DNA from: Rubrivivax sp.
Lineage (GTDB): Bacteria > Pseudomonadota > Gammaproteobacteria > Burkholderiales > Burkholderiaceae_C
Length of the DNA stretch: 64,000 nucleotides
Direction: 5' to 3'
Assembly: GCA_019635285.1 (NCBI GenBank)
Contig: JAHBZS010000009.1
Span: forward strand, 1-64,000
Shown here in pieces: positions 35,062 through 44,692 of the stretch. A program made the position numbers and the translations under genes. Under the pieces are notes generated by a model that saw nothing but the letters and a program-made list of their open reading frames with translations, searched no databases and was not told the DNA's origin. Numbering within the stretch: position 1 is the stretch's first letter; each line of letters begins with the position of its first letter.

Positions 35062-35988
35062 TCATTTGCGCTTCGCCCTGGGGTGGGCCGCGTCGTAGAC
35101 CTTGGCCAGATGCTGGAAGTCCAGCCGCGTGTAGACCTGCGTGGTCGAGATGTTGGCGTGGCCCAGCAGCTCCTGCACCGCGCGCAGGTCGCCGCTGCTT
35201 TGCAGCAGGTGCGACGCGAAGCTGTGGCGCAGCATGTGCGGATGCACGTGCGTCGGCAGCCCGGCCTGCAGCGCCAGGCTCTTCAGCCGCGAGCGCACCT
35301 GGCTGGCGGTCAGCCGCGTGCCGCGCCGGCTGACGAAGAGCGCCGGCTCGTCCGTCGCCGCCACCTGCCCGCGCACCGCCAGCCAGGCGCGCAGGGCCGC
35401 CAGCGCCGGTGCGCCCACCGGCACGGTGCGCCGCTTGCTGCCCTTGCCCAGCACCTGCGCGCTGGCGTCGGCGGCGTCGATCCAGCCGGTGGCGTCGGCG
35501 CCGGCGCGCAGGTTCAGGCCCACCAGCTCGGCCACGCGCAGCCCGCTGCCGTACAGCAGCTCGACCATGCAGTGGTCGCGCGCGCGCAGCGCGGGGTCGC
35601 CCTGTGCGCCTTCGAACGAAGCCAGCGACACCGCCTGCTCCACCGACAGCGCCTTGGGCAGCGGCTTGCCGGCCTTGGGCGCGCGCACGCCTTCCACCGG
35701 GTTGACGCGCACCTCGCCATTGCGGCCCCACCAGCGGTACAGCCCGCGCCAGGCCGACAGGTGGATGGCGATGCTGCGCGGCGCCAGCGGGCGTTCGCGC
35801 AGCATGGCTGCCCAGCGCCGCACGTGCTGGACCTGCACCTGGCGCAGGTCCACCTGTGCCTGCGCGGCCGCCTGCTGCAGCCGCAGCAGCGCGTCGTGCA
35901 CCATCTTCACGCTGCGCGGCGCCAGGCGGCGCTCGACGCGCAGGTGTTCGACGTAACGCTGCAGCTCGGGCGCCAGCGCCTCGTCCAC
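35062..35988 (-). CDS. xerC: tyrosine recombinase XerC
   Basis: 308 residues from a GTG at 35988; in-frame TTG codons at 36003 and 36009 are alternatives and none has a clear ribosome site. The N-terminal SAM-like core-binding domain (about 1-95) precedes the catalytic domain with the full set: Arg in GSGLRVAELVGL, Lys in GKGSKRRTVPVG, HPHMLRHSFASHLL (His and Arg), LGHANISTTQVYT (His and the nucleophile Tyr). XerC with XerD resolves chromosome dimers at dif. It follows dapF and the DUF484 gene, the conserved arrangement seen in enterobacteria, so it is the chromosomal XerC and not a phage integrase. Confidence 0.93.
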   Translation of the reverse strand: MDEALAPELQRYVEHLRVERRLAPRSVKMVHDALLRLQQAAAQAQVDLRQVQVQHVRRWAAMLRERPLAPRSIAIHLSAWRGLYRWWGRNGEVRVNPVEGVRAPKAGKPLPKALSVEQAVSLASFEGAQGDPALRARDHCMVELLYGSGLRVAELVGLNLRAGADATGWIDAADASAQVLGKGSKRRTVPVGAPALAALRAWLAVRGQVAATDEPALFVSRRGTRLTASQVRSRLKSLALQAGLPTHVHPHMLRHSFASHLLQSSGDLRAVQELLGHANISTTQVYTRLDFQHLAKVYDAAHPRAKRK

Positions 35989-36023
35989 GCCAGGGCCTGC
36001 CAACGTCAAGGAGGGGGCAGGCC

Positions 36024-36707
36024 CTAGGCGAGCAGCCGCGACAGGCTGGCGCCGGCCACCTCGCCGATGCGCGACAGGAATTCGGTGCCCATCTGCGCCG
36101 CATAGCGCGTCGGGTCGGGCGAGCCCAGCACCAGCAGCCCGAAGGCCTCGGGCGCGCCGCCCTTGCGCAGCGGCACCATGGCCATCGACTGCACGCCCGC
36201 ACCCGCGTCGAACCAGGCCGAGGCTTCGAAGCCGGCGTTGGCGCCGCAGTAGGGCAAGGACAGGCTGGAGGCGAGGCTCTTCAGGTCGTCGCTGACCGGC
36301 TGCGCCACGGGCAGCGCCGCATGGGCTTCGGCCACGCCCCAGACGCGCAGCACCGCCTGCGGGATCTGGAAGCGCTCCTTCAGGTCGTCCAGCAGCGCCT
36401 GCGGCAGCGCCGCGGCATCGGCCACCAGCAGCAGCTGCACCGTCCACTGGTGCATGCGGTCGTAGATGCCCAGGTTGTCCTGGCCGTTGCGGATCATCTC
36501 GATGATCTTGTGCTCCAGCCCCTTGATGCGCTCGCGCAGCATTTCCATCTGCCGCTCCTGCAGCGACACCGCGCGCTGGCCGTGCGGGCTGGTCAGCTGC
36601 ACCGTCGCCAGCAGCTCGGCGTGGCGCTCGAAGAAGCCGGGGGTGTTCAGCAGGTAGTTGCTGATGTCGTCCTCGGTGATGCCTTGCACGCCTTGGGTTG
36701 TGGTCAC
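36024..36707 (-). CDS. DUF484 family protein
   Basis: 227 residues from a GTG at 36707 that overlaps the dapF stop (GTGA). The start [24 protein letters not shown], a coiled-coil [18 protein letters not shown] and a GAF-like C-terminal domain (about 90-225) define DUF484. It sits between dapF and xerC as in many proteobacteria. Function unknown. Confidence 0.92.
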   Translation of the reverse strand: MTTTQGVQGITEDDISNYLLNTPGFFERHAELLATVQLTSPHGQRAVSLQERQMEMLRERIKGLEHKIIEMIRNGQDNLGIYDRMHQWTVQLLLVADAAALPQALLDDLKERFQIPQAVLRVWGVAEAHAALPVAQPVSDDLKSLASSLSLPYCGANAGFEASAWFDAGAGVQSMAMVPLRKGGAPEAFGLLVLGSPDPTRYAAQMGTEFLSRIGEVAGASLSRLLA

Positions 36708-37555
36708 AGCTCGATCTCTCCTTCGAAAACGGTGGTCGCCGGGCCGGTCATGCGCACCGGCTGGCCGATGCCGGCCCATTCGATGCTGAGGCGCCCGCCG
36801 CGCGTGTCGACCTCGACGGCCGCATCCAGCCAGCCCAGCCGGATGCCCGCCACCACCGCGGCGCAAGCCCCGGTGCCGCAGGCCAGCGTCTCGCCCGCCC
36901 CGCGCTCGTACACGCGCAGCGCGATGTGCGTGCGCGACAGCACCTGCATGAAGCCGGCGTTGACCTTCTGCGGAAAGCAGTCGAGCACCTCGATCTCGGG
37001 GCCCAGGCTGGCGACGTCGGCGGTGGCCGCGTCGGCCACACGCTGCACCGCATGCGGGTTGCCCATCGACAGCACCGCCACCTCGACGCTGGCGTCGATC
37101 AGCTCCAGCGGCCACAGCTCGAAGTTGCCGACCGCGCGCGGCGTCATGCCCGCGTCCAGGAACGGAATGCGCGCATGGGCGAACTCGGGCGCGCCCATGT
37201 CCACGGTGACGCGGCCGTCGTCGCGCAGCTGCAGCTCGATCAGCCGGTTGACGGTCTCGACCTTGATGCGGCGCTTGTCGGTGAGCCCGCGCTCGCGCAC
37301 GAAGCGCACGAAGCAACGCGCGCCGTTGCCGCAGTGTTCGACCTCGTCGCCGCTGGCGTTGAAGATGCGGTAGCCGAAGTCCACCCCCGGCGAACGCGGC
37401 GGCTCGACCACCAGGATCTGGTCGGCACCGATGCCGAAGTGCCGGTCGGCCAGCGCGCGGTACTGCTCGGTGCTCAACTCGAGCGGCGAGCGCGTGGCGT
37501 CGAGCATCACGAAGTCGTTGCCCGCGCCCTGCATCTTGGTGAAGCGCAGTTTCAT
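36704..37555 (-). CDS. dapF: diaminopimelate epimerase
   Basis: 283 residues. The start [13 protein letters not shown] and both catalytic-cysteine regions are present: [13 protein letters not shown] and [12 protein letters not shown]. It converts LL- to meso-diaminopimelate for lysine and peptidoglycan synthesis. First gene of a coupled dapF-DUF484-xerC run. Confidence 0.98.
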   Translation of the reverse strand: MKLRFTKMQGAGNDFVMLDATRSPLELSTEQYRALADRHFGIGADQILVVEPPRSPGVDFGYRIFNASGDEVEHCGNGARCFVRFVRERGLTDKRRIKVETVNRLIELQLRDDGRVTVDMGAPEFAHARIPFLDAGMTPRAVGNFELWPLELIDASVEVAVLSMGNPHAVQRVADAATADVASLGPEIEVLDCFPQKVNAGFMQVLSRTHIALRVYERGAGETLACGTGACAAVVAGIRLGWLDAAVEVDTRGGRLSIEWAGIGQPVRMTGPATTVFEGEIEL

Positions 37556-37642
37556 GCCTCGATTATCGCTACGGCACGGTGGCTCGCGCCGCCTTCACCT
37601 CGCTTGCGCGAGAGGAGCCCCGCCCCCCACGCCCACCCTGCG

Positions 37643-38548
37643 TTATCGGGGCGCGTAGCGATCGCCCTCGCCTTGCGGCCGCGACTTGAAGCGGCGGTGC
37701 ACCCACAGGTACTGCGCGGGGTCGGCGCGCACCATGGCTTCGATCCACTCGTTCATGCGGCGCGCGTCGGCCAGCGGGTCGTCGGTGGGCCAGTCGTCCC
37801 ACGGCGGCAGGAAGTGCACGCGGTAGCCCTGGCCGCCGGGCAGCATCTGCGCCACCACCGGCTGCACCACCATGTCCAGCGCGCGCGCCATCTTCGACGG
37901 CGCCAGCAAGGTCGCCGCCGGCACGCCGAAGAAGGGCACGAAGGCCGAGTCCTTCATGCCGAAGTCCATGTCCGGCAGGTTGAAGAAGGCATGGCCGCGG
38001 CGGATGGCGCGCAGCAGCGGCCGCGCCGTGTCGCTGCGCGCGAACAGCTCGCCGCGGCCGAAGCGCGAACGGCCGCGGCACATGGCCGCATCGAACACCG
38101 GATGGCTCTGCGCCTGGTAGACCGACGCCACCGGCCGGCTCTGGAACAGCTGCGTGGCCACACCCGCCGCGTCCAGCGCCAGGAAGTGCGGCACCAGCCA
38201 CATCACCGACCGTCCGCTGCGCTCGGCCACGCGTTCGGCCAGATGCACGTCGCCTTCGACATGGATCAGGCGCCGCAGGCGGGCCGGGCCGGCGTACCAC
38301 AGCAGCGCGCGCTCCACCGCGCTGCGGCCCAGCCAGCGGAAGTGCTCGCGCAGCAGCTGGCGGCGCTGCAAGGCACTCAGCTCCGGCAGGCACAGCTGCA
38401 CGTTGCGCGCCGCGATGCGCCGCCGCGCCCGCGCCGCGGTGTAGAAGATGCGGCCGAGCGCACTGCCCAGCGCCGCCTGCACCGCCAGCGGCAGCCAATG
38501 CAGCAGCCACAGCAGGGCCAGCAGCGCGTAGGCCGGCGCGTGCTTCAC
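37643..38548 (-). CDS. lysophospholipid/lipid A acyltransferase (LpxL/HtrB-like), second copy
   Basis: 301 residues from a GTG overlapping the stop of the upstream acyltransferase gene (GTGA). An N-terminal membrane helix (ALLALLWLLHWLPLAVQAAL) anchors it to the inner membrane. The HX4D acyltransferase motif is VPHFLALD, followed by GRGELFARSD and LPDMDFG. Such enzymes add secondary acyl chains to lipid A; the tandem pair probably performs the two successive late acylations. Confidence 0.9.
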   Translation of the reverse strand: MKHAPAYALLALLWLLHWLPLAVQAALGSALGRIFYTAARARRRIAARNVQLCLPELSALQRRQLLREHFRWLGRSAVERALLWYAGPARLRRLIHVEGDVHLAERVAERSGRSVMWLVPHFLALDAAGVATQLFQSRPVASVYQAQSHPVFDAAMCRGRSRFGRGELFARSDTARPLLRAIRRGHAFFNLPDMDFGMKDSAFVPFFGVPAATLLAPSKMARALDMVVQPVVAQMLPGGQGYRVHFLPPWDDWPTDDPLADARRMNEWIEAMVRADPAQYLWVHRRFKSRPQGEGDRYAPR

Positions 38549-39405
38549 GGCGGCGGCTCGGCCGGCGCGGCCCGCGGCTTCTTGTAGCGGTGGTAGCCCC
38601 ACAGGTATTGCTGCGGGCACTGGCGGATCAACGCCTCCATCGCGCGGTTGATGGCCGCGGCCTGGGCCGGCTCGTCGCGCGGCGGCAGCGGCTCGGCCAG
38701 CCGGCTCAGGCGCAGGTGGAAGCCGCGCCCCTGCGGCAGCCGCTCGCACCAGGCGAGCACCACCGGTGCGCCCGACTGCAGCGCCAGGCGCGACGCCAGC
38801 GTCATGGTGTAGGCCGGCCGGCCGAAGAAGTCGGCCCACACGCCCATGCCCTGCGGCGGCACCTGGTCGGGCAGCAGCCCGACGGCCTCGCCGCGCCGCA
38901 GCGCGCGCATCATCTGCCGCACGCCGGCGATCGAAGCCGGCACGGCGGCCAGCGCCGCACGCGCACGGGCGCTCTGCTGCAGCTCGCGCAGCAGGCGGTG
39001 CCGCGCCGGGCGGAACATCACCGTGATCGGCTTGCGCGCGCCGTAGCGCTGCGCATAGGCCTGCGCGGTGAGCTCGAAGCTGCCCAGGTGCGGCGTCAGG
39101 AACACCAGGCCGCGGCCCAGCGCCAGCGCGTCCTCGATCAGCTGCTCGCCCTCCCATTGCACCGGGTCGCCGATCGGCTCGTCGGGCGGGCGCAGCCACA
39201 GGCGCAGGCCCTCGGTGGCCATCTTGCCGGCCTCGCCCACCGAGCGGCGCCACTGCGGCGGCGACACGCCCGCGCGATGGGCGTTCTTGCGCAGGCGCCG
39301 CCGGTAGCCGGGCGACAGCGCATAGGCCAGCCAGCCCAGGCCGGCGCCCAGCGCGTGCAGAAACCGCAAAGACCGCCGGGATAGCCAGCGCAGCAGGAAG
39401 AGCAT
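38545..39405 (-). CDS. lysophospholipid/lipid A acyltransferase (LpxL/HtrB-like), first copy
   Basis: 286 residues. N-terminal hydrophobic helix ([18 protein letters not shown]), catalytic HX4E motif TPHLGSFE, and [21 protein letters not shown], the usual LpxL segment. Coupled to the 38548 paralogue and divergent from metK: its start lies only a few bases from the metK -10 box, so its own promoter must lie within the metK leader region. Confidence 0.9.
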   Translation of the reverse strand: MLFLLRWLSRRSLRFLHALGAGLGWLAYALSPGYRRRLRKNAHRAGVSPPQWRRSVGEAGKMATEGLRLWLRPPDEPIGDPVQWEGEQLIEDALALGRGLVFLTPHLGSFELTAQAYAQRYGARKPITVMFRPARHRLLRELQQSARARAALAAVPASIAGVRQMMRALRRGEAVGLLPDQVPPQGMGVWADFFGRPAYTMTLASRLALQSGAPVVLAWCERLPQGRGFHLRLSRLAEPLPPRDEPAQAAAINRAMEALIRQCPQQYLWGYHRYKKPRAAPAEPPP

Positions 39406-39411
39406 GTTTCC

Positions 39412-39538
39412 TATAATGGACGCAGCGCCGAGTTATGAACTACTTGCGGGGCGCTCTAAAAGTTCTGCTAAAGCGTTCGCCGCTCCTCCCACAGCACGGC
39501 CGGCAACGCGATCCGTCACCGTCAACAGGAGTTTAAGA
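39412..39538 (+). promoter_or_regulatory. metK promoter and structured 5' leader
   Basis: A consensus -10 TATAAT lies at 39412-39417 without a clear -35. The leader of about 115 nt can fold into an H-type pseudoknot: stem 1 AGCGCC (39424-39429) with GGCGCT (39450-39455); stem 2 GAACT (39437-39441, in the loop) with AGTTC (39461-39465). AGTT at 39431-39434 can instead pair with AACT at 39438-39441. Further on, CTCCT (39483-39487) is complementary to the metK Shine-Dalgarno AGGAG (39527-39531). A SAM- or methionine-sensing function is inferred from gene and architecture; I do not match it to a known riboswitch class. Confidence 0.5.
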
Positions 39539-40720
39539 GTGGCCAGCGACTTCCTTTTCACATCCGAATCCGTCTCCGAAGGGCACCCCGACAAGGTGGC
39601 CGACCAGATCTCGGACGCGATTCTCGACGCGATCTTCAAGCAGGACCCGCGCAGCCGCGTGGCCGCCGAGACGCTGACCAACACCGGCCTGGTGGTGCTG
39701 GCCGGCGAGATCACCACCAACGCGCACGTCGACTACATCCAGGTGGCGCGCGACACCATCAAGCGCATCGGCTACGACAACACCGACTACGGCATCGACT
39801 ACAAGGGCTGCGCGGTGCTGGTGGCGTACGACAAGCAGAGCAACGACATCGCCCAGGGCGTGGACCACGCCAGCGACGACCACCTGAACACCGGCGCCGG
39901 CGACCAGGGCCTGATGTTCGGCTACGCCTGCGACGAGACGCCCGACCTGATGCCCGCGCCGATCCACTACGCGCACCGCCTGGTCGAGCGCCAGGCCCAG
40001 CTGCGCAAGGACGGCCGCCTGCCCTTCCTGCGCCCCGACGCGAAGAGCCAGGTGACCATGCGCTACGTCGACGGCAAGCCGCACAGCATCGACACCGTGG
40101 TGCTGAGCAGCCAGCACAGCCCCGACCAGAGCGAGACCGCCACCAAGATGAAGGCCAGCTTCATCGAAGCGGTGGTCGAGGAGATCATCAAGCCGGTGCT
40201 GCCCAAGGAGTGGCTGAAGGAGACGCGCTACCTGGTCAACCCGACCGGCCGCTTCGTCATCGGCGGCCCGCAGGGCGACTGCGGCCTGACCGGGCGCAAG
40301 ATCATCGTCGACACCTACGGCGGCGCCTGCCCGCACGGCGGCGGCGCCTTCAGCGGCAAGGACCCGAGCAAGGTCGACCGCAGTGCCGCCTATGCGGCGC
40401 GCTACGTCGCCAAGAACATCGTCGCCGCCGGCCTGGCCAAGCAGTGCCAGATCCAGGTGGCCTACGCCATCGGCGTGGCCCGGCCGATGAACATCACGGT
40501 CTATACCGAAGGCACCGGCGTGATCAGCGACGAGAAGCTGTCGGCGCTGGTGGCCGAGCACTTCGACCTGCGGCCCAAGGGCATCATCCAGATGCTCGAC
40601 CTGCTGCGCCCGATCTACGAGAAGACCGCCGCCTACGGCCACTTCGGCCGCGCCGAGCCGGAATTCAGCTGGGAGAGGACCGACAAGGCCGCCGCGCTGC
40701 GCGCCGCAGCCGGGCTCTGA
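39539..40720 (+). CDS. metK: S-adenosylmethionine synthetase
   Basis: 393 residues from a GTG with AGGAG eight bases ahead. The standard MetK blocks are present: [20 protein letters not shown], the [12 protein letters not shown] loop and [20 protein letters not shown]. It makes SAM from methionine and ATP. The ahcY and metF genes of the same cycle lie 5-7 kb away. A longer reading from 39404 would pass through the promoter and is rejected. Confidence 0.98.
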   Translation: MASDFLFTSESVSEGHPDKVADQISDAILDAIFKQDPRSRVAAETLTNTGLVVLAGEITTNAHVDYIQVARDTIKRIGYDNTDYGIDYKGCAVLVAYDKQSNDIAQGVDHASDDHLNTGAGDQGLMFGYACDETPDLMPAPIHYAHRLVERQAQLRKDGRLPFLRPDAKSQVTMRYVDGKPHSIDTVVLSSQHSPDQSETATKMKASFIEAVVEEIIKPVLPKEWLKETRYLVNPTGRFVIGGPQGDCGLTGRKIIVDTYGGACPHGGGAFSGKDPSKVDRSAAYAARYVAKNIVAAGLAKQCQIQVAYAIGVARPMNITVYTEGTGVISDEKLSALVAEHFDLRPKGIIQMLDLLRPIYEKTAAYGHFGRAEPEFSWERTDKAAALRAAAGL

Positions 40721-40853
40721 GCCCGCCGCGCGCACGCGCGGGATCGGTCTTCCGGCGCAGGCTCACTTCGCGCAGCGAGGTGGGCCGCCGCAGTCTCGAC
40801 GACAGGCCGGCCTTGCGTGAAGCCCGCGCCGCCGCGGCCGCGGCGCCGTCACC

Positions 40854-41426
40854 TCAGCTGGTGCGCGGCAGCACCGTCAGCACGCGCACGATGAAGGCGT
40901 GCAGCTCGTTCATGTAGTTGCTCAGGAACTTGGCGACGGCTTCGTCGCTGACCTGGCCGTCCTCGGCGATCAGCCCGGGCTTGAACTGGATGTAGGCCTC
41001 CACGGTGGTCATCAGCGGCGCATTGCAGAAGCACAGCACGCCGCGCAGGTTCTGCTGCGCCAGCGCCGTGCCGATGGCGCCCGGCGAGGTGCCGATCACG
41101 CCCGAGGGCTTGCGCGCGAACGAGTTCTGGCCCCACGGCCGGCTGGCCCAGTCGATGGCGTTCTTCAGCCCGCCGGGCAGCGAGCGGTTGAATTCCGGCG
41201 TGACGAAGAGCAGCGCGTCCACGTCGGCGATGGCCTTCTTCAAGGCCCGCGCCACCGGCGGGTAGTCGGCGTCGTAGTCCTGGCTGTACAGCGGCAGGTC
41301 CTTGATCGCAATCTCGACCATCTCCAGGTCGGCCGGCGCCACGCGCACCAGCGCCTTGGCCAGCAACCGGTTGATCGACTTGGACGACAGGCTGCCGACG
41401 ATGTAGCCCACCTTGTACTTGGCCAT
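40854..41426 (-). CDS. NADPH-dependent FMN reductase family protein
   Basis: 190 residues, flavodoxin-like: KVGYIVGSLSSKSINRLLAKAL (phosphate loop), then FVTPEFNRSLPGGLKNAIDWAS, typical of YieF/ChrR-type quinone or azo reductases. It is cytoplasmic and probably reduces quinones or xenobiotics with NAD(P)H. Single gene; convergent with metK. Confidence 0.9.
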   Translation of the reverse strand: MAKYKVGYIVGSLSSKSINRLLAKALVRVAPADLEMVEIAIKDLPLYSQDYDADYPPVARALKKAIADVDALLFVTPEFNRSLPGGLKNAIDWASRPWGQNSFARKPSGVIGTSPGAIGTALAQQNLRGVLCFCNAPLMTTVEAYIQFKPGLIAEDGQVSDEAVAKFLSNYMNELHAFIVRVLTVLPRTS

Positions 41427-41505
41427 TCCATCCTCCTTGTGGCTTGTGCGGACCCCAAGAATAGGCGCAAAGCGTGCCGCGGGGCGGCGGGGGCATCATC
41501 CGGCC

Positions 41506-42588
41506 ATGCCGATCGACCTGCCCGCGCTGCGCCGCCATGCGGTGGCCCGCTCGCTGTTCCCGCCCATCAGCCTGCCGCAGGCGCTGCGCCGCCTGGGTTT
41601 CGTGCAGGCCGACCCGATCCGCGCGCCGGCGCGCGCGCAGGACCTGACGCTGCGCCACCGCGTGCGCGACTACCGCGCCGGCGACCTGGAACAACGCTTC
41701 CCGCGCCTGGCGCTGGAAGAGGACTTCTTCGTCAACTACGGCTTCGTGCCGCGGCACGTGCATGCGCTGATGCACCCGCGCCAGGCGCGCGAGCCCTGGG
41801 ACCGGGCGCAGCGCGAGCGCGCCCGCCAGGTGCTGGCCTTCGTGCACGAGCGCGGCAGCGTGCACCCGCGCGAGGTGGAGGCCTTCTTCCAGCACGGCAA
41901 GGCGCTCAACTGGTTCGGCGGCACCGCCAACGCCAGCACCCAGCTGCTCGACGCCATGCACTACCGCGGCCTGCTGCGCGTGGCGCGACGCGAGGGCGGC
42001 ACACGCTGCTACGCACCGCGCCCGCCGCACGACGCGCCGGCGGACCCCGAAGCCGCGCTGGATGCGCTGATCGACATCGCGGTGGCCAAGTACGCGCCGC
42101 TGCCCAAGGCCACGCTGAGCTACCTGGTCAGCCGCCTGGCGGTGGCGGTGCCGCAATGGCGCGACCGGCGGCCGGCGGCCTTCGCCCGCGTGCGCGCGCG
42201 CCTGGCGCAGGGGCTGGTCGACGGCGTCGCCTGGTACTGGCCGGCGGGCGAGAACCCGGCGTCGAGCCGCCATGCGCCCGACGACGCGGTGCGCCTGCTG
42301 GCGCCCTTCGATCCGGTGGTCTGGGACCGCCTGCGTTTCGAGCTGTTGTGGGGCTGGGCCTACCGCTTCGAGGCCTACACGCCGGCACCCAAGCGCAAGC
42401 TCGGCTACTACGCGCTGCCGCTGCTGTGGCGCGACCAGGTCATCGGCTGGGGCAACCTGGCGCAGCGCGAGGGCCGGGTGCACGCGCAGATCGGCTACGT
42501 CGCCGGCCGGGCGCCGCGTGACGCCGGCTACCGGCGCGCGCTGGACGACGAGCTGGCGCGCCTCGAGACCTTCCTGCAGCCGCGCTGA
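41506..42588 (+). CDS. YcaQ-like winged-helix DNA glycosylase
   Basis: 360 residues. ALRRLGFVQADPIRAPARAQDL, LEEDFFVNYGFVPR and VRLLAPFDPVVWDR (start of the last segment) are typical of the YcaQ/HTH_42 family, whose characterised members unhook DNA interstrand crosslinks. The family's catalytic QxQ motif near the N-terminus reads here ARAQD, so the exact activity should not be assumed. Confidence 0.8.
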   Translation: MPIDLPALRRHAVARSLFPPISLPQALRRLGFVQADPIRAPARAQDLTLRHRVRDYRAGDLEQRFPRLALEEDFFVNYGFVPRHVHALMHPRQAREPWDRAQRERARQVLAFVHERGSVHPREVEAFFQHGKALNWFGGTANASTQLLDAMHYRGLLRVARREGGTRCYAPRPPHDAPADPEAALDALIDIAVAKYAPLPKATLSYLVSRLAVAVPQWRDRRPAAFARVRARLAQGLVDGVAWYWPAGENPASSRHAPDDAVRLLAPFDPVVWDRLRFELLWGWAYRFEAYTPAPKRKLGYYALPLLWRDQVIGWGNLAQREGRVHAQIGYVAGRAPRDAGYRRALDDELARLETFLQPR

Positions 42589-42589
42589 A

Positions 42590-43789
42590 TCAGGGCGCCG
42601 GCAGCGGCCGCTGGCGCCAGGCCAGCAGCGCGCCCAGCGCCAGGGCCGCCGCCGAGCACAGGAAGCCGGCCTCCAGCCCGCCCGCGCCGTCGGACACCCA
42701 GCCGACCAGCGCCGGGCCGACGATCTGCCCGACGGCGAAGACGATGGTGAACGCGGTGATGCCGGCGGGCCACGCCGCCGGGTCGGCGTTGTGCCGCACC
42801 AGCGCGGTGGTCGAGGCCACCACCGACAGGAACACGCTGCCGAACAGCGCGCCGGACACAAAGGCCGCCAGGGGCGCCGGCCACAGCACCGGCAGCACGG
42901 TGGCCAGCGCCAGCAGCGCATTCAGCACGGCCATGGGCACGCCGCCACGGTGCCGCTGCAGCAGCCCGGCCCACAGCCACGACGAGGCCACCACGCCGGC
43001 GCCCAGCACCAGGTAGAAGGCGGTGATGCCGCCGCGCCCCATGCCCTGCGCGCGCAGCAGCGTGATGTTGAAGGTCATGTAGCCGATGTAGCCCAGGCCG
43101 AACATCAGGTAGCCGCCCAGCGCGGCGGCAAAGTCGCGCCAGGCGAAGCGGCCGGTGGCCGCCGCGCCGGGGGCCGGCGGCGCCGGCAGGTCGCGCGTGC
43201 CGGCGCGCATCGCCAAGGTGGCCAGCAGTGCCGCGCCGGCCAAGGCCCACCAGGCCCCTTGCCAGGCATGCGGCCGGGCCAGTTCGGTCAGCGGCGGCAC
43301 GATCAAGGTCGCCGCGATGATGCCCAGCCCGGTGCCGCCGTAGTACAGGCCCAGCACCAGCGCCGCGCTGGGGCGCCGCGCCTCGGCCGCCGCCGCTGCG
43401 GGCGCCGACCCCAGGCGCGCGGCCAGCAGGCCGCCGCAGACGAAGCTCCAGGCGCTGGCCACGCCGCACAGCAGGCGCAGCGCCAGCAGCGCCGCGTCGG
43501 CGCGCACCAGCGCATGCCCGGCCAGCAGCAGCGCCGTGACCGCGCCGCCCGCCAGCCACAGGCCGCGCGGCGTGACACGGCGCAGCAGCGGCGGCACCGA
43601 CAGCGCGCCCAGCAGGTAGCCGAGCGCGTTGACCGTGTTCATCGCGCCGGCCGTCAGGTAGCTCCAGCCCAGGTCGGCGCGCATCGGCGGCAGCAGCAGC
43701 GCATAGGCGAAGCGCGACAGCCCCAGCGACACCGCGGCGCCCAGCGCCAGCGCCGCCGCCTGGCGCAGCACGCCGGCGCGTCCGCTCAA
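42590..43789 (-). CDS. MFS transporter, YbfB/YjiJ family
   Basis: 399 residues, about 12 hydrophobic segments. ALGAAVSLGLSRFAYALLLPPMR and GWSYLTAGAMNTVNALGYLLGAL are the family start. The start is a TTG at 43789 that overlaps the preceding stop (TTGA) and has GGAG six bases upstream; a GTG at 43771 is an alternative. Substrate unknown. It is translationally coupled to the HAD hydrolase gene. Confidence 0.85.
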   Translation of the reverse strand: MSGRAGVLRQAAALALGAAVSLGLSRFAYALLLPPMRADLGWSYLTAGAMNTVNALGYLLGALSVPPLLRRVTPRGLWLAGGAVTALLLAGHALVRADAALLALRLLCGVASAWSFVCGGLLAARLGSAPAAAAAEARRPSAALVLGLYYGGTGLGIIAATLIVPPLTELARPHAWQGAWWALAGAALLATLAMRAGTRDLPAPPAPGAAATGRFAWRDFAAALGGYLMFGLGYIGYMTFNITLLRAQGMGRGGITAFYLVLGAGVVASSWLWAGLLQRHRGGVPMAVLNALLALATVLPVLWPAPLAAFVSGALFGSVFLSVVASTTALVRHNADPAAWPAGITAFTIVFAVGQIVGPALVGWVSDGAGGLEAGFLCSAAALALGALLAWRQRPLPAP

Positions 43790-44589
43790 GGGCCGCTCCG
43801 CGCGCGCAGCAGGCGCTGCGCCAGCTCGGCAAAGCCGCGGCCGCGCTCGGACGGCGTGACGTAGGCCGGCAGCACCTGCAGCTGCGGCACGAAGCGCGCG
43901 ATGTTGGCCACCGCCACCGACAGCGGCAGCTGCTCGAACATGCGCTGGTCGTTGGCCGAGTCGCCGACGTACAGCCACGACGCGGCGTCCAGCGGCCGGC
44001 CCTGCGTCTGCTGCACGGCCCAGCGCGCGCCGCTCCACTTGTCGTGCGTGCCGATCCAGCCGTTGACGTGGATCGAGCTGACGCTGGCCTGCAGGCCGTG
44101 CGCGTGCATGTGCGCCAGCACGGCGTCGATGCCGGCCGCGTCCAGGTGCTCGAACTCGCTGTGGTCGACGGCGATGTCGGTCAGCCGACCGGCGCTGTCG
44201 CGCGCCAGCCGGGCCTGCGGCACGGCCGTGCGCAACTCGGCGGCGCAGCGCCGCAGGCGTTCGAGGTGAGCGGCGCGCGTCGCCGCGTCCTGCACGAAGT
44301 CCTGCCGCAGATGGCCGCCGTCGCGGCGCAGCATGACCGCGCCGTTCTCGGCCACGATGGCCACCACCGGCCAGGCCATCGCGAAGGCTTCGCTCCAGCC
44401 GGCCGGCCGGCCGGTCACCGCGATCACCGGCAGCCCGGCCGCCGCCAGATCGTGCAGCGCCTGCAGCGCCGGCGCCTCGATGGCGCCGTCGCGGGTGAGC
44501 GTGTCGTCGATGTCGGTCAACAGGCCCTGCACGCGCCGCAGCGCCGCGTCGGGCAGTTGCGCCAGGGGCTGCATGCGCGCGGAATCCAT
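43786..44589 (-). CDS. HAD-IIB family hydrolase (sugar phosphatase-like)
   Basis: 267 residues. HAD motifs: LLTDIDDTLT (nucleophile Asp and acid Asp), AVTGRPAGW (motif II), and GDSANDQRMF (motif IV). The cap (about 85-200) is of the IIB type found in sucrose- or trehalose-phosphate phosphatases and Cof-like enzymes. It probably dephosphorylates a sugar phosphate in the cytoplasm. An internal ATG at 44574 could also serve as start. Confidence 0.87.
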   Translation of the reverse strand: MDSARMQPLAQLPDAALRRVQGLLTDIDDTLTRDGAIEAPALQALHDLAAAGLPVIAVTGRPAGWSEAFAMAWPVVAIVAENGAVMLRRDGGHLRQDFVQDAATRAAHLERLRRCAAELRTAVPQARLARDSAGRLTDIAVDHSEFEHLDAAGIDAVLAHMHAHGLQASVSSIHVNGWIGTHDKWSGARWAVQQTQGRPLDAASWLYVGDSANDQRMFEQLPLSVAVANIARFVPQLQVLPAYVTPSERGRGFAELAQRLLRARSGP

Positions 44590-44692
44590 CGCCCCAGTCT
44601 CGCACAGGGCCCGCCGCGCCTTGATGCAACGCAAACGCGGTGCCACGGCGCTTCCCATAATGTCAGGCCCACCCCAGCGTTGTGCAGACACC

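Noticed and set aside
35062..35988. Phage integrase or genomic island marker
   Set aside because: The dapF-DUF484-xerC order and protein features identify the housekeeping XerC; no att-like repeats or tRNA nearby.
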